This document shows, one piece after another, positions 14,501 to 24,435 of a DNA stretch of 59,418 bases. The notes under the pieces are model-generated. The model searched no databases. It saw only the letters and a program-made list of their open reading frames with translations, and was not told the origin of the DNA. The stretch comes from Planctomycetota bacterium (GTDB lineage Bacteria; Planctomycetota; Planctomycetia; Pirellulales; Lacipirellulaceae), in contig JAJRSE010000103.1 of the NCBI GenBank assembly GCA_024278955.1, positions 1 to 59,418 on the forward strand, in the 5' to 3' direction. The stretch's first letter is position 1. Each line of letters opens with the position of its first letter. The position numbers were made by a program, and so were the translations under genes.

Positions 14501-15640
14501 TTATCTTTTTTTAGCTGCTTTCTTTTTCCTAGCCGGCGTTTTTGCAGCCGACTGCGAACGGCTCTTGACTGCCCGCTTTTTCGCTGCGGATTTTTTGGTC
14601 GTGCGGGCATTTGCTTTTTTCTTGGGAGCGCGAGTCGGTGTGGCCTTTTTCTTGTTTGGTTTTTTCGCGGTCTTTTTGTTTCCCTTTTTCTTAGGAGATT
14701 TTGACGCCACCCTCTTCTTAGGCGACTTCTTTTTGGCACTCTTTTTCTTTGTTGATTTGGCTGGTGCTTTTTTAGCCACCGATTTGGAAACTGCTTTTTT
14801 ACTAGCTTTCGTTTTTTTGCGACGCGAGGTAGCGGGCTTCTTCTTTTCCTTGGAGGCCGACCTCTTTTTCGCGGATTTCTTGGGACGCTTGCTGCTTGCC
14901 GAATTACCTTTCCGCTCTGCGGCGGTGTCGAGTTCGATTCCAAACACTTCCCCCAAATCGCTACTATCGAGGGTTCGGCGTTTGCCACCGCGACGTGTCG
15001 CGCGATTGACAATTTCCGACGCGTTTGTGCTGACCAATTCCTGGTGTTTTACGCCTCGCAACGAAAAAAGCAAATTGGGCTGCTTGTCGAGTCGGGCGCC
15101 TACGCCGTAGAGTACGGCCGCCACGTGCTTACAGACGGTGGCCCAATCGGGACAACTGCAACTAAGACGAATCTCTTCTGGCAGTGGGAAGAGCCCGCTG
15201 TTTGAATCACTCACCACTTTCATGACGCTATCCGAAAGGCGTCCTTCTAGTAGTTCGAGAAGCGATCCGATTTGTCCGGCGCAACTGGATTTCACCGTTG
15301 TCCATTTTTTCTTGGGCAGGGTGTCGATCTTTACGTTGACTTCGTAAAGGCTCGAACCACTCACCATGGCAGTGACCTGGCCCTTTTCAATCGCCAAATG
15401 GCAAACTGATCCGTTACGGACATAGGTGCGCCCGCGAGGCAGCCGGTTGGCGAAATCGCCAAGCGACTCCATGTGGTCGCACCACGCTTGGCCCCAAAAT
15501 GTCTTGACGATCTTGCGACCGTCGATCTCAATGGGCTGAATATCCATGCCCTTTTTGCGTAGCTGCTTCATCTTCTTTTGAGCGATGCGACGACGCTGGG
15601 CCACCGAGACATACGGTGCCCACTCTCCATAGTACGACAT
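14501..15640 (-). CDS. SWIM zinc-finger protein with histone H1-like tail
   Basis: A 379-aa protein in two parts. Residues 1-230 are a SWIM zinc-finger protein with ligands C161, C163, C170 and H172 in LSCSCPDWATVCKHVAAVLY, preceded by the conserved FWGQAWCDHMES segment. Residues about 245-379 are an extremely basic, low-complexity tail of Lys, Ala, Ser and Pro (KKSPKK, SAKKK and similar units), like the C-terminal tail of histone H1 and bacterial H1-like proteins. It follows the SNF2 ATPase gene by 27 nt. SWIM proteins paired with SNF2 ATPases are known in bacteria. The H1-like tail is an added DNA-binding module in this copy. Confidence 0.85.
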   Translation of the reverse strand: MSYYGEWAPYVSVAQRRRIAQKKMKQLRKKGMDIQPIEIDGRKIVKTFWGQAWCDHMESLGDFANRLPRGRTYVRNGSVCHLAIEKGQVTAMVSGSSLYEVNVKIDTLPKKKWTTVKSSCAGQIGSLLELLEGRLSDSVMKVVSDSNSGLFPLPEEIRLSCSCPDWATVCKHVAAVLYGVGARLDKQPNLLFSLRGVKHQELVSTNASEIVNRATRRGGKRRTLDSSDLGEVFGIELDTAAERKGNSASSKRPKKSAKKRSASKEKKKPATSRRKKTKASKKAVSKSVAKKAPAKSTKKKSAKKKSPKKRVASKSPKKKGNKKTAKKPNKKKATPTRAPKKKANARTTKKSAAKKRAVKSRSQSAAKTPARKKKAAKKR

Positions 15641-15667
15641 GACTATCTCCTTTGCAGGTTCGTCTTC

Positions 15668-18418
15668 TTAGGCCATCGCTTTGTTGATGTCGAGCGAGAC
15701 CAGGTCGAGTAGTTGCTGATCGTTCATCTCGGTTAGCATCTTATCCGCTCCCCCTCCCAAGAGATCCTCGGCAAGCGACTTCTTCTCTTCAATCAACTCG
15801 TCGATTCTCTCTTCTATCGTACCGCGACAGACAAATTTGTGAACCAGCACATTTCGCTTTTGCCCGATGCGAAACGCCCGGTCGGTGGCCTGATTTTCTA
15901 CAGCCGGGTTCCACCAGCGGTCGAAATGAATTACGTGCGACGCGGCGGTCAAGTTCAGTCCGGTGCCACCTGCTTTCAACGACAGCACAAAAAACGGCGG
16001 CCCCTCTTCGCGTTGAAACTGGTCGACGAGCTTCTTTCGCTTGCCGACGGCAGTGCCGCCATGGAGAATCAAGCCCGATCGTCCAAACACTTCGGATAAA
16101 TGTTGCTGGAGAGGCTCGGTCATCTCTCGAAACTGGGTGAATACCAGTGCCTTTTCCTGTCGCGAGGCAACGGCTTCGCAGATTTCGGCAAGCCGGTCGA
16201 ATTTCCCGCTATCCGACGCCCGATAGAGTCCATCTCCTGTCAACTGGCTCGGGTGATTGCAGATTTGCTTAAACCGCATCAGGTAGGAAAGCACCAGCCC
16301 CCGACGTTTTATTCCGCCCGCACCTTCCATACGTTCCAACGCCTCGGCCATCTCCGTCACCGACTTTTTGTAGAGCGCCGTTTGTCGTTTACTCAGACGG
16401 CAAAAAGCTCGCACCTCGGTTTTGTCTGGCAGGTCTGCGATGATCGATTTGTCCATTTTCATTCGGCGTAGAATGTACGGTTGCACCAAATTGCGTAGCG
16501 GGGTGTAGCGATCGTGCTCGCGTTCATCGAGCATCTTGACAAACCGTTTGAAGGTGGCCGCCGAACCGAGTAGACCGGGACAAAGAAAATCGAACAGCGA
16601 CCACAGATCGGATACCCGGTTTTCGACAGGCGTTCCGGTCAGCGCGATGCGGGCTTCGGCTTTGATTTTTTTGACCGCGCGAGTCTGCCTCGCTCCGGGA
16701 TTCTTGATCGCCTGCGCTTCGTCCAAGATGGCAAGCCGCCAATCGACCTCCATGAGCCAGGGCTGACGTCCAAGCATTCCATAGGTGGTAAGGACCAGGT
16801 CGACCCCTTGAAGCGATTTGGCCGGCGAATCGGCCAAACGGGCCATCGTTTCTTTATCGGCTTCCGAGGGATGGACAAACGTCGCGACCAGCGAGGGAGT
16901 AAAGCGAGCTATTTCCGACTTCCAATTGGCCAGCAGAGAAGCCGGTAGCACCAGCAACGAAGGTTTTCGATTTTCTTTGGCGGTCTTCTGCTTCACTTGC
17001 AACAGCAAAGCCAAGACTTGGACCGTTTTGCCTAGGCCCATGTCGTCGGCAAGGCAGGCGCCCAAGCCGAGTTGGGTCAACCGCCTTAGCCAAGCCACGC
17101 CTATCTCTTGGTAGGGTCGTAGGGTCGCTCGCAAGCCTTTGGTAGAAGCGGTGCTGTTGTCGTCAGTTGGACTTCTCAGTTCATCCAGCACCTGGCCAAG
17201 CCACTTGCCAGCACGAACAAAGGCCCATCCTTGCTGTTCTTCGGCCTCGTCGCTCCCTTGGGCAAGATCGGCCGGAGCCCCGGCCAATAATCGCATGCCT
17301 TCGATAAACGAAAGCGTTCCATCCTGGGATGCCTTTTCGACTTCTTTCCAATGATCCAGAGCCGCTGTCAGCTTTTCTCGGTCGACTTCAACCCACTGGC
17401 CCTTGAGAAGCACCAATCCATCCTCCTCGGCCAATAGCTCCTTCCACTCTTTCTTGGTAAGTGTCTGGTCGCCCAGTGCCACGGTCACGTCGAAGTCGAG
17501 CAGGGCGCTTGCGTTAAGTGTCTTCTGGCGTTTCTGACCGATCGTCACGCCGACTTGCGGGCGTGGCCGCTTGCGCCACCAGTCGGGTAAGCGAACCAGA
17601 ACGCCGCTTTCCTCATACAACGGGGCTTCCTGAAGAAAACGGTGAGCCTCGCCGGGTGTCCAGAGTAACGGATGGAAAAGGTCACCTGATTTAACCAGTT
17701 CTTGGATAAAGCTGCTTTTCTCCGATGCTCGATGGACCGGAGAAAGTAAGCGAACAAGGGCCTGTTTGTCTTGTGCTCCGGCATACTGCTCCAGCGCCTT
17801 GCTTAGGGGCTGATACTGAACTCGCGATCCTTCAGATATCCCTGGAATATAGGTTGCCAAAAAGGCAAACGGGTAAAGCGGGTCGCGTTGATTTTCGGCC
17901 AAATGAAACGCAACACGTCCCACCTGATGCCACAAGGAATCGCAATCTTTGAGAAAACCGGCAAGCCCGTTTTGGTGACCGATAACCTGGTCGCGAACCC
18001 ATTGGTCCAAGTCACGCCAAACGGTTTCCAGGGTAGCGGTCGTCAGATACTCGCCCCCGGACATCGGGGGGGCACTCTGTCGAACTTCTTCAAGCTCTTC
18101 ATGCGACGGCAGATCGATCGCGTCGATTTTTGCGCCGGTCGCCTCAGGGATGCGACACAATTCGGTTAAGTACGCTTGCGAGAAATTCTTCCAATACGCA
18201 AAGTCTGGTGGCAACGAAGCCTCGAATTGCGTGCATGCTAACTGGAAGATCCCTTCCGGGATCGAATCTGCAAAGAGGCGAATCACCTTCGCAAGACCAG
18301 CGTCTTCAAGCGATGCAGCGGATGAGTTGCTTGGTGCCTCACGTACGGCCAAGCGACCCGAAGGGGTTATCACCAATTGACATTCCATTGCGTCACGCTG
18401 TTTTCTGATGGCAGGCAT
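15668..18418 (-). CDS. SNF2-family DEAD/DEAH helicase-like ATPase
   Basis: A 916-aa protein. Residues 1-425 are a bacterial SNF2-associated N-terminal region. From about 430 the ATPase core follows: LRPYQEIGVAWL, Walker A DDMGLGKT (458-465), the DEAQ box (566-569), LTGTPVENR, and the second lobe with LVFTQFREM, GGTGLNLTAASHVIHFDRWW and ATDRAFRIGQKR. These are translocases that move along duplex DNA rather than unwind it, and they remodel protein-DNA complexes. It is the first gene of a two-gene unit with the SWIM protein. The ATG at 18418 has a GGAGGA only some 20 nt upstream, so an alternative start is possible. Confidence 0.93.
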   Translation of the reverse strand: MPAIRKQRDAMECQLVITPSGRLAVREAPSNSSAASLEDAGLAKVIRLFADSIPEGIFQLACTQFEASLPPDFAYWKNFSQAYLTELCRIPEATGAKIDAIDLPSHEELEEVRQSAPPMSGGEYLTTATLETVWRDLDQWVRDQVIGHQNGLAGFLKDCDSLWHQVGRVAFHLAENQRDPLYPFAFLATYIPGISEGSRVQYQPLSKALEQYAGAQDKQALVRLLSPVHRASEKSSFIQELVKSGDLFHPLLWTPGEAHRFLQEAPLYEESGVLVRLPDWWRKRPRPQVGVTIGQKRQKTLNASALLDFDVTVALGDQTLTKKEWKELLAEEDGLVLLKGQWVEVDREKLTAALDHWKEVEKASQDGTLSFIEGMRLLAGAPADLAQGSDEAEEQQGWAFVRAGKWLGQVLDELRSPTDDNSTASTKGLRATLRPYQEIGVAWLRRLTQLGLGACLADDMGLGKTVQVLALLLQVKQKTAKENRKPSLLVLPASLLANWKSEIARFTPSLVATFVHPSEADKETMARLADSPAKSLQGVDLVLTTYGMLGRQPWLMEVDWRLAILDEAQAIKNPGARQTRAVKKIKAEARIALTGTPVENRVSDLWSLFDFLCPGLLGSAATFKRFVKMLDEREHDRYTPLRNLVQPYILRRMKMDKSIIADLPDKTEVRAFCRLSKRQTALYKKSVTEMAEALERMEGAGGIKRRGLVLSYLMRFKQICNHPSQLTGDGLYRASDSGKFDRLAEICEAVASRQEKALVFTQFREMTEPLQQHLSEVFGRSGLILHGGTAVGKRKKLVDQFQREEGPPFFVLSLKAGGTGLNLTAASHVIHFDRWWNPAVENQATDRAFRIGQKRNVLVHKFVCRGTIEERIDELIEEKKSLAEDLLGGGADKMLTEMNDQQLLDLVSLDINKAMA

Positions 18419-18760
18419 GTTTTTTCGAGAAGCATTTCCTCCTCATCCCAAGGGGCTTCTGGGCACGGAATCAGAAGAACGTGAATTTGGTCGTCTGCTT
18501 TGGCCCAAGATTGACGGATACCGGTTGAGGATAGAATAATATCCTCGAAAGCCCCCGCATAGGCGAAGTACAATCCCTGGAATCGCAAACCGCATTTTTC
18601 TCTACGGGGCTATTGAAGTGCTGCCGGTTTCTTGGCAAAACCGAGGGGTTTCTCGATGCGATAACCGACGAATCTCAAGTATCAAGCTTGAAGCAAATGC
18701 TCGAACCGGGAACAATACCACGGTTCAAACCCCCTCTGCCTGTCCCACCGAGATTTTTTG
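18419..18760. other. Intergenic region between divergent genes
   Basis: This separates the SNF2 gene (minus) from the S9 peptidase gene (plus) and must hold both promoters. I see no convincing gene and no clear -35/-10 pair. A 72-codon minus-strand frame ending inside the SNF2 start has no recognisable homology. Confidence 0.4.
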
Positions 18761-21040
18761 ATGAAACGATCCGACCCTACCCACGTTATTCCAGTCACCG
18801 TTCTCGCCATGCTAGCAGTCCTTGCTTTGACCAGCATGGGCTGCGGTAGTAAAGATGCGGCAACGCCGTCGTCTCCCGCCGAACCGGCAAGCGATTCCTC
18901 TGAGGTGGATGCCGGACCAACCTTCCCGGCGATGCCTCCAACCACAACGGAAGAAGAAGAAACCAAAGAAGAGCCTGAAGAAACCCTCGCCCCTGACGAA
19001 ACCGCGACTTCCCCTCAGGAGGAAACCACCTTGATCCCCCGACGCGTCCTGTTCGGCAATCCTCAAAAAGCCTCTGCTCGGATTAGCCCGAACGGCAAGT
19101 GGCTCAGCTTTCTGGCTCCGGTTGATGGGATTCTCAATGTTTGGGCCGGCCCGGTCGACGACATCTCCAAGGCCAAGCCCGTCACCGAAGAAAAAGTTCG
19201 CGACATTCGCGCCCACTACTGGGCCTACACGGGCGAACATGTTCTCTACAGCCAAGACAAAAATGGTAACGAAAACTTCCACGTCTATGCCACCCACGTC
19301 TCGACCGGCGAGACCCGCGACCTGACGCCGCTCGACAACGTCCGCGCCGAAATCGAAGGCGTCAGCCATAAGTTTCCCAACGAGTTGCTCATCGGCCTCA
19401 ACGATCGCGAAGCGCGTCTGCACGACATTTACCGCGTCAACATCTCGACCGGCGAACGCGAGCTTCTTCAACTCAACACGGGCGTCGCGGGTTACATGAC
19501 CGACGACGATTTTCGCGTTCGCTTTGCGATGAACTACACGCCCGAGGGGGGCCAGGTTCTGCTCAAGCCAAAAGTTGAAGGAGAAACGGGCGAGGGCGCC
19601 GAGTGGGAAGACTTCATTCGCGTCGGACCTGAAGATGCCATGACCACGGGTCCGGCCGGTTTCGACAAGACCGGCAATATTCTCTACCTCCAAGACAGCC
19701 GCGACCGCGACACCGGCGCTCTTTTCGCGATTGATCTCACGACCGGCGAAACTAGCTTAGTGGCCGAAGACCCACGAGCCGACGTTGGCACGATTATTTC
19801 GCATCCTACCGAGAAGACCCTCCAGGCGGTTGGTTTCACTTACTCTCGCCGCGAATGGACGATTCTTGACGAAGCCATCCGCCCCGACCTCGACTTTCTC
19901 GCCACGGTCGAAGACGGCGAACTAGTCGTCACTAGCCGCACGCTTGACGACTCACTTTGGACGGTCGCCTATATTCTCGATGACGGCCCGCTAAAGTTTT
20001 ACCTCTACGATCGAACCAATAAAAAAGCTCGTTACCTGTTCAGCAGTCGCGACGATCTCGACGAATACGAACTCGTTAAAATGCACACGCCGGTCATCAA
20101 AAGCCGCGATGGGCTCAACATGGTTTCGTATCTTTCGCTCCCTGCCGGCAGCGACCCCGATGGCGATGGCCGGCCCGACTCGCCGCTGCCGCTGGTGCTT
20201 GACGTCCACGGCGGCCCCTGGGCTCGCGACGGGTGGGGATACAATTCGACGCACCAATGGCTAGCCAATCGTGGCTACGCGGTGCTAAACGTCAACTATC
20301 GCGGCTCGACCGGTTTTGGCAAGAACTTCTCGAATGCTGCGGCCGGCGAGTGGTCTGGCAAAATGCACGACGACCTCATTGATGCCGTCGACTGGGCCGT
20401 CGAAAACGGCATCGCCGATCGCGACAAAGTGGCCATCATGGGTGGCAGCTACGGCGGCTATGCCACGCTGGTTGGTCTGACGTTTACGCCCGAAGTATTT
20501 GCTTGCGGCGTCGATATCGTTGGGCCTTCGAGCTTGGTCACTCTGCTAGAAAACGTCCCGCCCTACTGGTTGCCGTTTATGCCGGTCATGAAACAGCGTG
20601 TCGGTGATGTGAGCACCGAAGAAGGTCGAGCCGGATTGCTCAAGCGGTCGCCGCTCACGTACGTCGATAAAATTCAGCGACCGCTACTCATTGGCCAAGG
20701 GGCCAACGATCCGCGCGTCACTCAGCTCGAAGCCGATCAAGTCGTCGAGGCGATGACGGCTAAAGGCATCCCCGTCACTTACGTTCTCTACCCAGACGAA
20801 GGCCACGGTTTCCGTCGTGAACCGAACCGCAAATCGTTCAATGCCGTCACTGAGGCGTTCTTGGCCAAAAACCTAGGGGGACGATTCGAGCCTGTCGGCG
20901 AAGATTTTGAGGGCTCTAGCCTCCTCATCCCCGTAGGAGCGGCCGACGTCCCCGGCATCGACGAAGCCCTGCCCGCCGAACGTAAGCAAATGCCGCCGAA
21001 AGAAGAAAAGGAAGAGCCAAAGGAAGGGGAAGAAACGTAG
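18761..21040 (+). CDS. S9-family prolyl oligopeptidase-like lipoprotein
   Basis: A 759-aa exported peptidase. An N-terminal hydrophobic segment ends in a lipobox (TSMGC, about 25-29), then comes an acidic Ser/Thr/Glu-rich linker (about 30-90), a beta-propeller (about 95-430) and an alpha/beta hydrolase domain. The catalytic triad is readable: S563 in GGSYGG, D650 in GANDPR and H682 in EGHGF. PLVLDVHGGPWARDGW supplies the oxyanion loop. Such enzymes cleave small peptides, often after proline or as acylaminoacyl-peptidases. The C-terminal 40 residues are an acidic tail. A TTG directly before the ATG is an alternative start. It appears monocistronic. Confidence 0.9.
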   Translation: MKRSDPTHVIPVTVLAMLAVLALTSMGCGSKDAATPSSPAEPASDSSEVDAGPTFPAMPPTTTEEEETKEEPEETLAPDETATSPQEETTLIPRRVLFGNPQKASARISPNGKWLSFLAPVDGILNVWAGPVDDISKAKPVTEEKVRDIRAHYWAYTGEHVLYSQDKNGNENFHVYATHVSTGETRDLTPLDNVRAEIEGVSHKFPNELLIGLNDREARLHDIYRVNISTGERELLQLNTGVAGYMTDDDFRVRFAMNYTPEGGQVLLKPKVEGETGEGAEWEDFIRVGPEDAMTTGPAGFDKTGNILYLQDSRDRDTGALFAIDLTTGETSLVAEDPRADVGTIISHPTEKTLQAVGFTYSRREWTILDEAIRPDLDFLATVEDGELVVTSRTLDDSLWTVAYILDDGPLKFYLYDRTNKKARYLFSSRDDLDEYELVKMHTPVIKSRDGLNMVSYLSLPAGSDPDGDGRPDSPLPLVLDVHGGPWARDGWGYNSTHQWLANRGYAVLNVNYRGSTGFGKNFSNAAAGEWSGKMHDDLIDAVDWAVENGIADRDKVAIMGGSYGGYATLVGLTFTPEVFACGVDIVGPSSLVTLLENVPPYWLPFMPVMKQRVGDVSTEEGRAGLLKRSPLTYVDKIQRPLLIGQGANDPRVTQLEADQVVEAMTAKGIPVTYVLYPDEGHGFRREPNRKSFNAVTEAFLAKNLGGRFEPVGEDFEGSSLLIPVGAADVPGIDEALPAERKQMPPKEEKEEPKEGEET

Positions 21041-21258
21041 TCCGTATGGCCAAAGAGGCTCTGATGCAGGCCAGAGGCCGCTTCCGGGAATATCTGACCC
21101 ATTGGGGCTTGCCTTTACCCAAATTCATGCCAACAATGCAATCATGGCATCTGCTTCCAGCTACTTTTTCTGGTTTACGTTGACTCGCAGCTTCTATTTT
21201 AGAAGCTTGGGCGGGGCCGGAGAATTTGTGTAAGCACTTGCATACCCATCGAATCTTC

Positions 21259-21300
21259 AAAAAGCCCTGAAAGCCCAAGCGGTTTTCGGGGCTTTTTTTT
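21259..21300 (+). terminator. Terminator-like hairpin ahead of aroF
   Basis: AAAAGCCCTGAAA pairs with TTTTCGGGGCTTTT, followed by further T residues. It lies 218 nt after the S9 peptidase stop and 44 nt before the DAHP synthase start. It may end the upstream transcript or act as an attenuator-like leader hairpin for aroF. The sequence does not decide between them. Confidence 0.65.
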
Positions 21301-21343
21301 CAAGTCGCCACAGACAAGCCAAAATTTTTCCCGGAGAATAACA

Positions 21344-22366
21344 ATGATCGTCGTTATGAAGTCCTCTGCCACAGAACAAGATATTATGGCCACCACAAAA
21401 AACATTGAGGCTCTTGGTCTAAAGGCCGTCAAAATCGAAGGAACCGAACGCACGGTACTCGCAGCAGTCGGCGACGAACGTATTGCCGGCATTGGATCGC
21501 TGGAAAGCAGCCCGGGAGTCGATGAAGTGTTGCCGATCGTCGCACCGTACAAGCTGGCCAGCCGCGAGCTCAAACCGGAGTCCACAACCTCGACGACCGG
21601 CAGCCTTATTTGTGGCGGCAACCATATCGGCGTTATCGCAGGGCCTTGCTCCATCGAAAGCGAAGAACAGCTGATGTCGACTGCCCGGGCGGTCAAGGCA
21701 GCCGGTGCCTCGGCAATTCGCGGCGGTGCGTTCAAACCACGCACCAGTCCTTACAGTTTCCAGGGCATGAAGGAAGAAGGGCTCAAGCTGCTTGCCCAAG
21801 CTCGCGAGGAAACGGGGCTTGCCGTGGTGACCGAAGTGGTTTCGCCCGACGATGTCGATCTCGTATCCGAGTACTCCGATGTTTTGCAAATCGGTGCTCG
21901 CAACATGCAAAACTATCGTTTGCTCGAAGCCTCCGGCAAATCGACTCGCACGGTTCTTTTGAAACGTGGCCCTAGTGCTACGATCAACGAATGGTTGCTG
22001 GCAGCGGAATATATTCTCGACGCCGGGAATCCCAACGTCATCCTCTGCGAACGGGGCGTCCGCACCTTCGAGAGCCACACCCGATTCACTCTACCGCTCG
22101 CGACCGTGGCTTTTGTCCAGCAGAAGACCCACCTCCCGGTGATCGTCGATCCAAGCCACGGAACAGGACACACGTACTTGGTCCCATCGATGTCTCGGGC
22201 AGCGATTGCGGCAGGAGCTGACGGAATCATTGTCGAAGTTCATCCGAACCCCGACAAGGCGCTTAGCGATGGCTATCAATCGATGACTTTCCCGCAGTTC
22301 GACGACATGATGACCGGCTGCCAGAAAATTGCCGACGCGGTCGAGAAAAAGCTTGGGTGCTGCTAA
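21344..22366 (+). CDS. aroF: 3-deoxy-7-phosphoheptulonate (DAHP) synthase
   Basis: A 340-aa enzyme condensing phosphoenolpyruvate and erythrose 4-phosphate, the first step of aromatic amino-acid synthesis. It is the type-I beta (AroA/KDO8P-synthase-like) form. Residues 1-70 are a ferredoxin-like regulatory domain ([14 protein letters not shown] onward), which in homologues binds the aromatic amino acids. The TIM barrel carries [38 protein letters not shown] and DPSHGTGH (the metal-binding His). GGAG lies 9 nt before the ATG. The hairpin at 21259-21300 lies in its leader. Confidence 0.95.
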   Translation: MIVVMKSSATEQDIMATTKNIEALGLKAVKIEGTERTVLAAVGDERIAGIGSLESSPGVDEVLPIVAPYKLASRELKPESTTSTTGSLICGGNHIGVIAGPCSIESEEQLMSTARAVKAAGASAIRGGAFKPRTSPYSFQGMKEEGLKLLAQAREETGLAVVTEVVSPDDVDLVSEYSDVLQIGARNMQNYRLLEASGKSTRTVLLKRGPSATINEWLLAAEYILDAGNPNVILCERGVRTFESHTRFTLPLATVAFVQQKTHLPVIVDPSHGTGHTYLVPSMSRAAIAAGADGIIVEVHPNPDKALSDGYQSMTFPQFDDMMTGCQKIADAVEKKLGCC

Positions 22367-22394
22367 AAGACAAATCTCCGCCGCGTGGCGTCTC

Positions 22395-24308
22395 TTAATC
22401 GATTGCCGAGAGTTTTTCGTCGACGAGCCATTGATAAACGAGGCGCTGTGCTGCGGCCGGTTGGAATACGAGGAGCAATTTACCCGCCCGATCGTAGGTA
22501 ATGCCTGCGGGGTGGGAAGTGGTGAAGCTTCGGAGCTCGGCTAAAACTCGCTCCTCGTCGTTGCCGAGCTTGCGCCGGAGTTGGTACAGCTCCAACTTCA
22601 ACTCGCTCTGAATTTTTTCTGCCGAAGTAATTTCGATCGTCCCCCCCACCGCTGCCCGCCAACCAAGGCCTAAAGGTTCGAGAGCCAGATCAAGTGCCAC
22701 GGACCAAGGCTTGCTTTCAACAGCACTTACAACGCGGGTTTCGGGCCAAAGGTCCACCTCGCCCAACGCAGGCCAATCGACCAAAATCGGTGTATCCAGC
22801 TCTTGCTGCCAATAGCGAACGATTTCGTTTAAGGCTGTGTAGTGCGAAAAAGTAAACGTCACAGGAGCACCAAGCCGTTCGGCCAAGGCAGCATGAGACG
22901 AAGAACCAGCCAATCGCTTTACCGGAAAACGGCTACGCGGCGGAAGATTTCGCGACCAACGTAATCGCTCGAGAAAAATCAGCACCTGATACTGAAGCTC
23001 CTGCGGCTGTTCGAGTCGCAAAGCATTTCCAGAAAATTCTAACTTGGTAGAACGATCTTCGGGCAGAACAAACCGCTCGACCCAACCGACGATGTCCTCG
23101 GTGGCTACCGTCGTTGTGGTCAAATCGTCGAGCGGGTATTCCATTTCCCGAATCTTCGCCGCATTCTGACGAACAACCACGACTTGAGGCCCCGCGGTCG
23201 TGTACTCTAAATGCAAAGGCCCCAGCACGCGGCTAAGTGCTTCGGCCAAGCTAATCTCCTTTGCATCCAGCGAAACGCTTTTTCGAGCCGTGATGCCTGC
23301 CATTTGCAATTGTTCAGGGGCAACGCTGATGGGCACTCCTCCGAGCCGAGATAGGAGATCTAAGAAATTGGCAACCGACATTGCCTTGACCGTAATCGCA
23401 GGAAAAACCTGGGCCAAACGTTCCTCGGCAGACTGCGTCGCCTTGTTCTGCTTCTGATCAGGATCGCGTCGCACGGTTGGCAAAGTAGTGACTTCGGCAG
23501 GGTCAGCCATCGCGGGCGATTCGGCGGTGTCGGGAAAGTCCGCATCTGGTTTTACAGCGTCCGACTTCTCGGACGCATTCTTTAGCATTTCAAGGTCAAG
23601 CAAGTCGGGATCTAAGTCGAGCGCATCAAATCGACTCGCAACTCGAGGTGCCTCTTCGGGCTCGACGCTCACTTCTTTGGTCGACGATTCCTGCGTTTTT
23701 TCAGGGGTAACGGGGGCGATCTCGGCGACCTCAACCGTCGCGACAGATTCCGCGTCGGCAACCTGTCGTTCTGGCTGCTCAAAAAGCTCCGGCTCACGTT
23801 TTTCCTGCGATGATTTTTCAACAAGCTCAGCCTGAGCATCAACCGAAGTCGGTTCGATCGGAGATACCGCCGTGTCTGCCTTTGCGTCAACTTCCGCAGG
23901 GCTGCCACGAAAAAGAATCACTGCCCCGCCAATCGCAGCCCCAACGGCAACACTCGCGAGGGTCCATGCAAGCAGCTTGTATTTCGCCGCTGCGGCATTC
24001 GCCTGCAAAGCTTCCTCTTCGACCGGTGGCAACTCGACCGGGGCTGTCTCAACCGCCGGCGTCTCGAGCGCGGGCTCTGCGGGCACCACCTCAGCAAACT
24101 CATTCAGGGCAACCGGTTCTGTGGGCACATTTTGAATCGAATCTGGCGCCACGGTTTCAGCGACCATCGGGCCGGCAGTCGCTGCTGGGGCTTCTACCTG
24201 CACCATGCTGTCGCACTTCGGGCAGGCAACAATCTGGCCGATGATCGCGGGATTGCGCACCGAGAGCCGAGCTTTGCATGTGACGCAAATAATCTTGAAA
24301 AGTTCCAC
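22395..24308 (-). CDS. Zinc-ribbon, membrane-anchored protein with STN-like domain
   Basis: A 637-aa protein. The N-terminus is a small zinc ribbon (C8-x2-C11 and C29-x2-C32). After a Pro/Glu/Ala-rich linker comes one membrane segment (about 110-130, LLAWTLASVAVGAAIGGAVI), then a long acidic linker. From about 310 there is a segment like the secretin/TonB short N-terminal (STN) module: VANFLDLLSRLGGVPISVAP ... SLAEALSRVLGPLHLEYTTAG. No secretin channel follows. The ribbon would be cytoplasmic and the STN part outside. It starts with GTG and follows, by 127 nt, a second STN-like gene. The role is unknown; this is a structural description. Confidence 0.6.
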   Translation of the reverse strand: MELFKIICVTCKARLSVRNPAIIGQIVACPKCDSMVQVEAPAATAGPMVAETVAPDSIQNVPTEPVALNEFAEVVPAEPALETPAVETAPVELPPVEEEALQANAAAAKYKLLAWTLASVAVGAAIGGAVILFRGSPAEVDAKADTAVSPIEPTSVDAQAELVEKSSQEKREPELFEQPERQVADAESVATVEVAEIAPVTPEKTQESSTKEVSVEPEEAPRVASRFDALDLDPDLLDLEMLKNASEKSDAVKPDADFPDTAESPAMADPAEVTTLPTVRRDPDQKQNKATQSAEERLAQVFPAITVKAMSVANFLDLLSRLGGVPISVAPEQLQMAGITARKSVSLDAKEISLAEALSRVLGPLHLEYTTAGPQVVVVRQNAAKIREMEYPLDDLTTTTVATEDIVGWVERFVLPEDRSTKLEFSGNALRLEQPQELQYQVLIFLERLRWSRNLPPRSRFPVKRLAGSSSHAALAERLGAPVTFTFSHYTALNEIVRYWQQELDTPILVDWPALGEVDLWPETRVVSAVESKPWSVALDLALEPLGLGWRAAVGGTIEITSAEKIQSELKLELYQLRRKLGNDEERVLAELRSFTTSHPAGITYDRAGKLLLVFQPAAAQRLVYQWLVDEKLSAID

Positions 24309-24435
24309 GCTGTTCCGCTCGCTTCTCTGGTGGCTTGCGCTTTGTCAGCATCCAAGATTCGGATGCCAAAGCACTCGGTCGACCGGTCGACCAACTCCAC
24401 GTTTGTTCCCCGTCTACCTTCTTTAGCATAACCGA

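Noticed and set aside
18370..18588. 72-codon minus-strand frame overlapping the SNF2 start
   Set aside because: No homology is recognised and the ribosome site is poor. A real small gene cannot be excluded but is not supported.
18812..19693. Minus-strand open frame of 293 codons
   Set aside because: It is antisense to the S9 peptidase propeller. The translation is low-complexity and matches no family.
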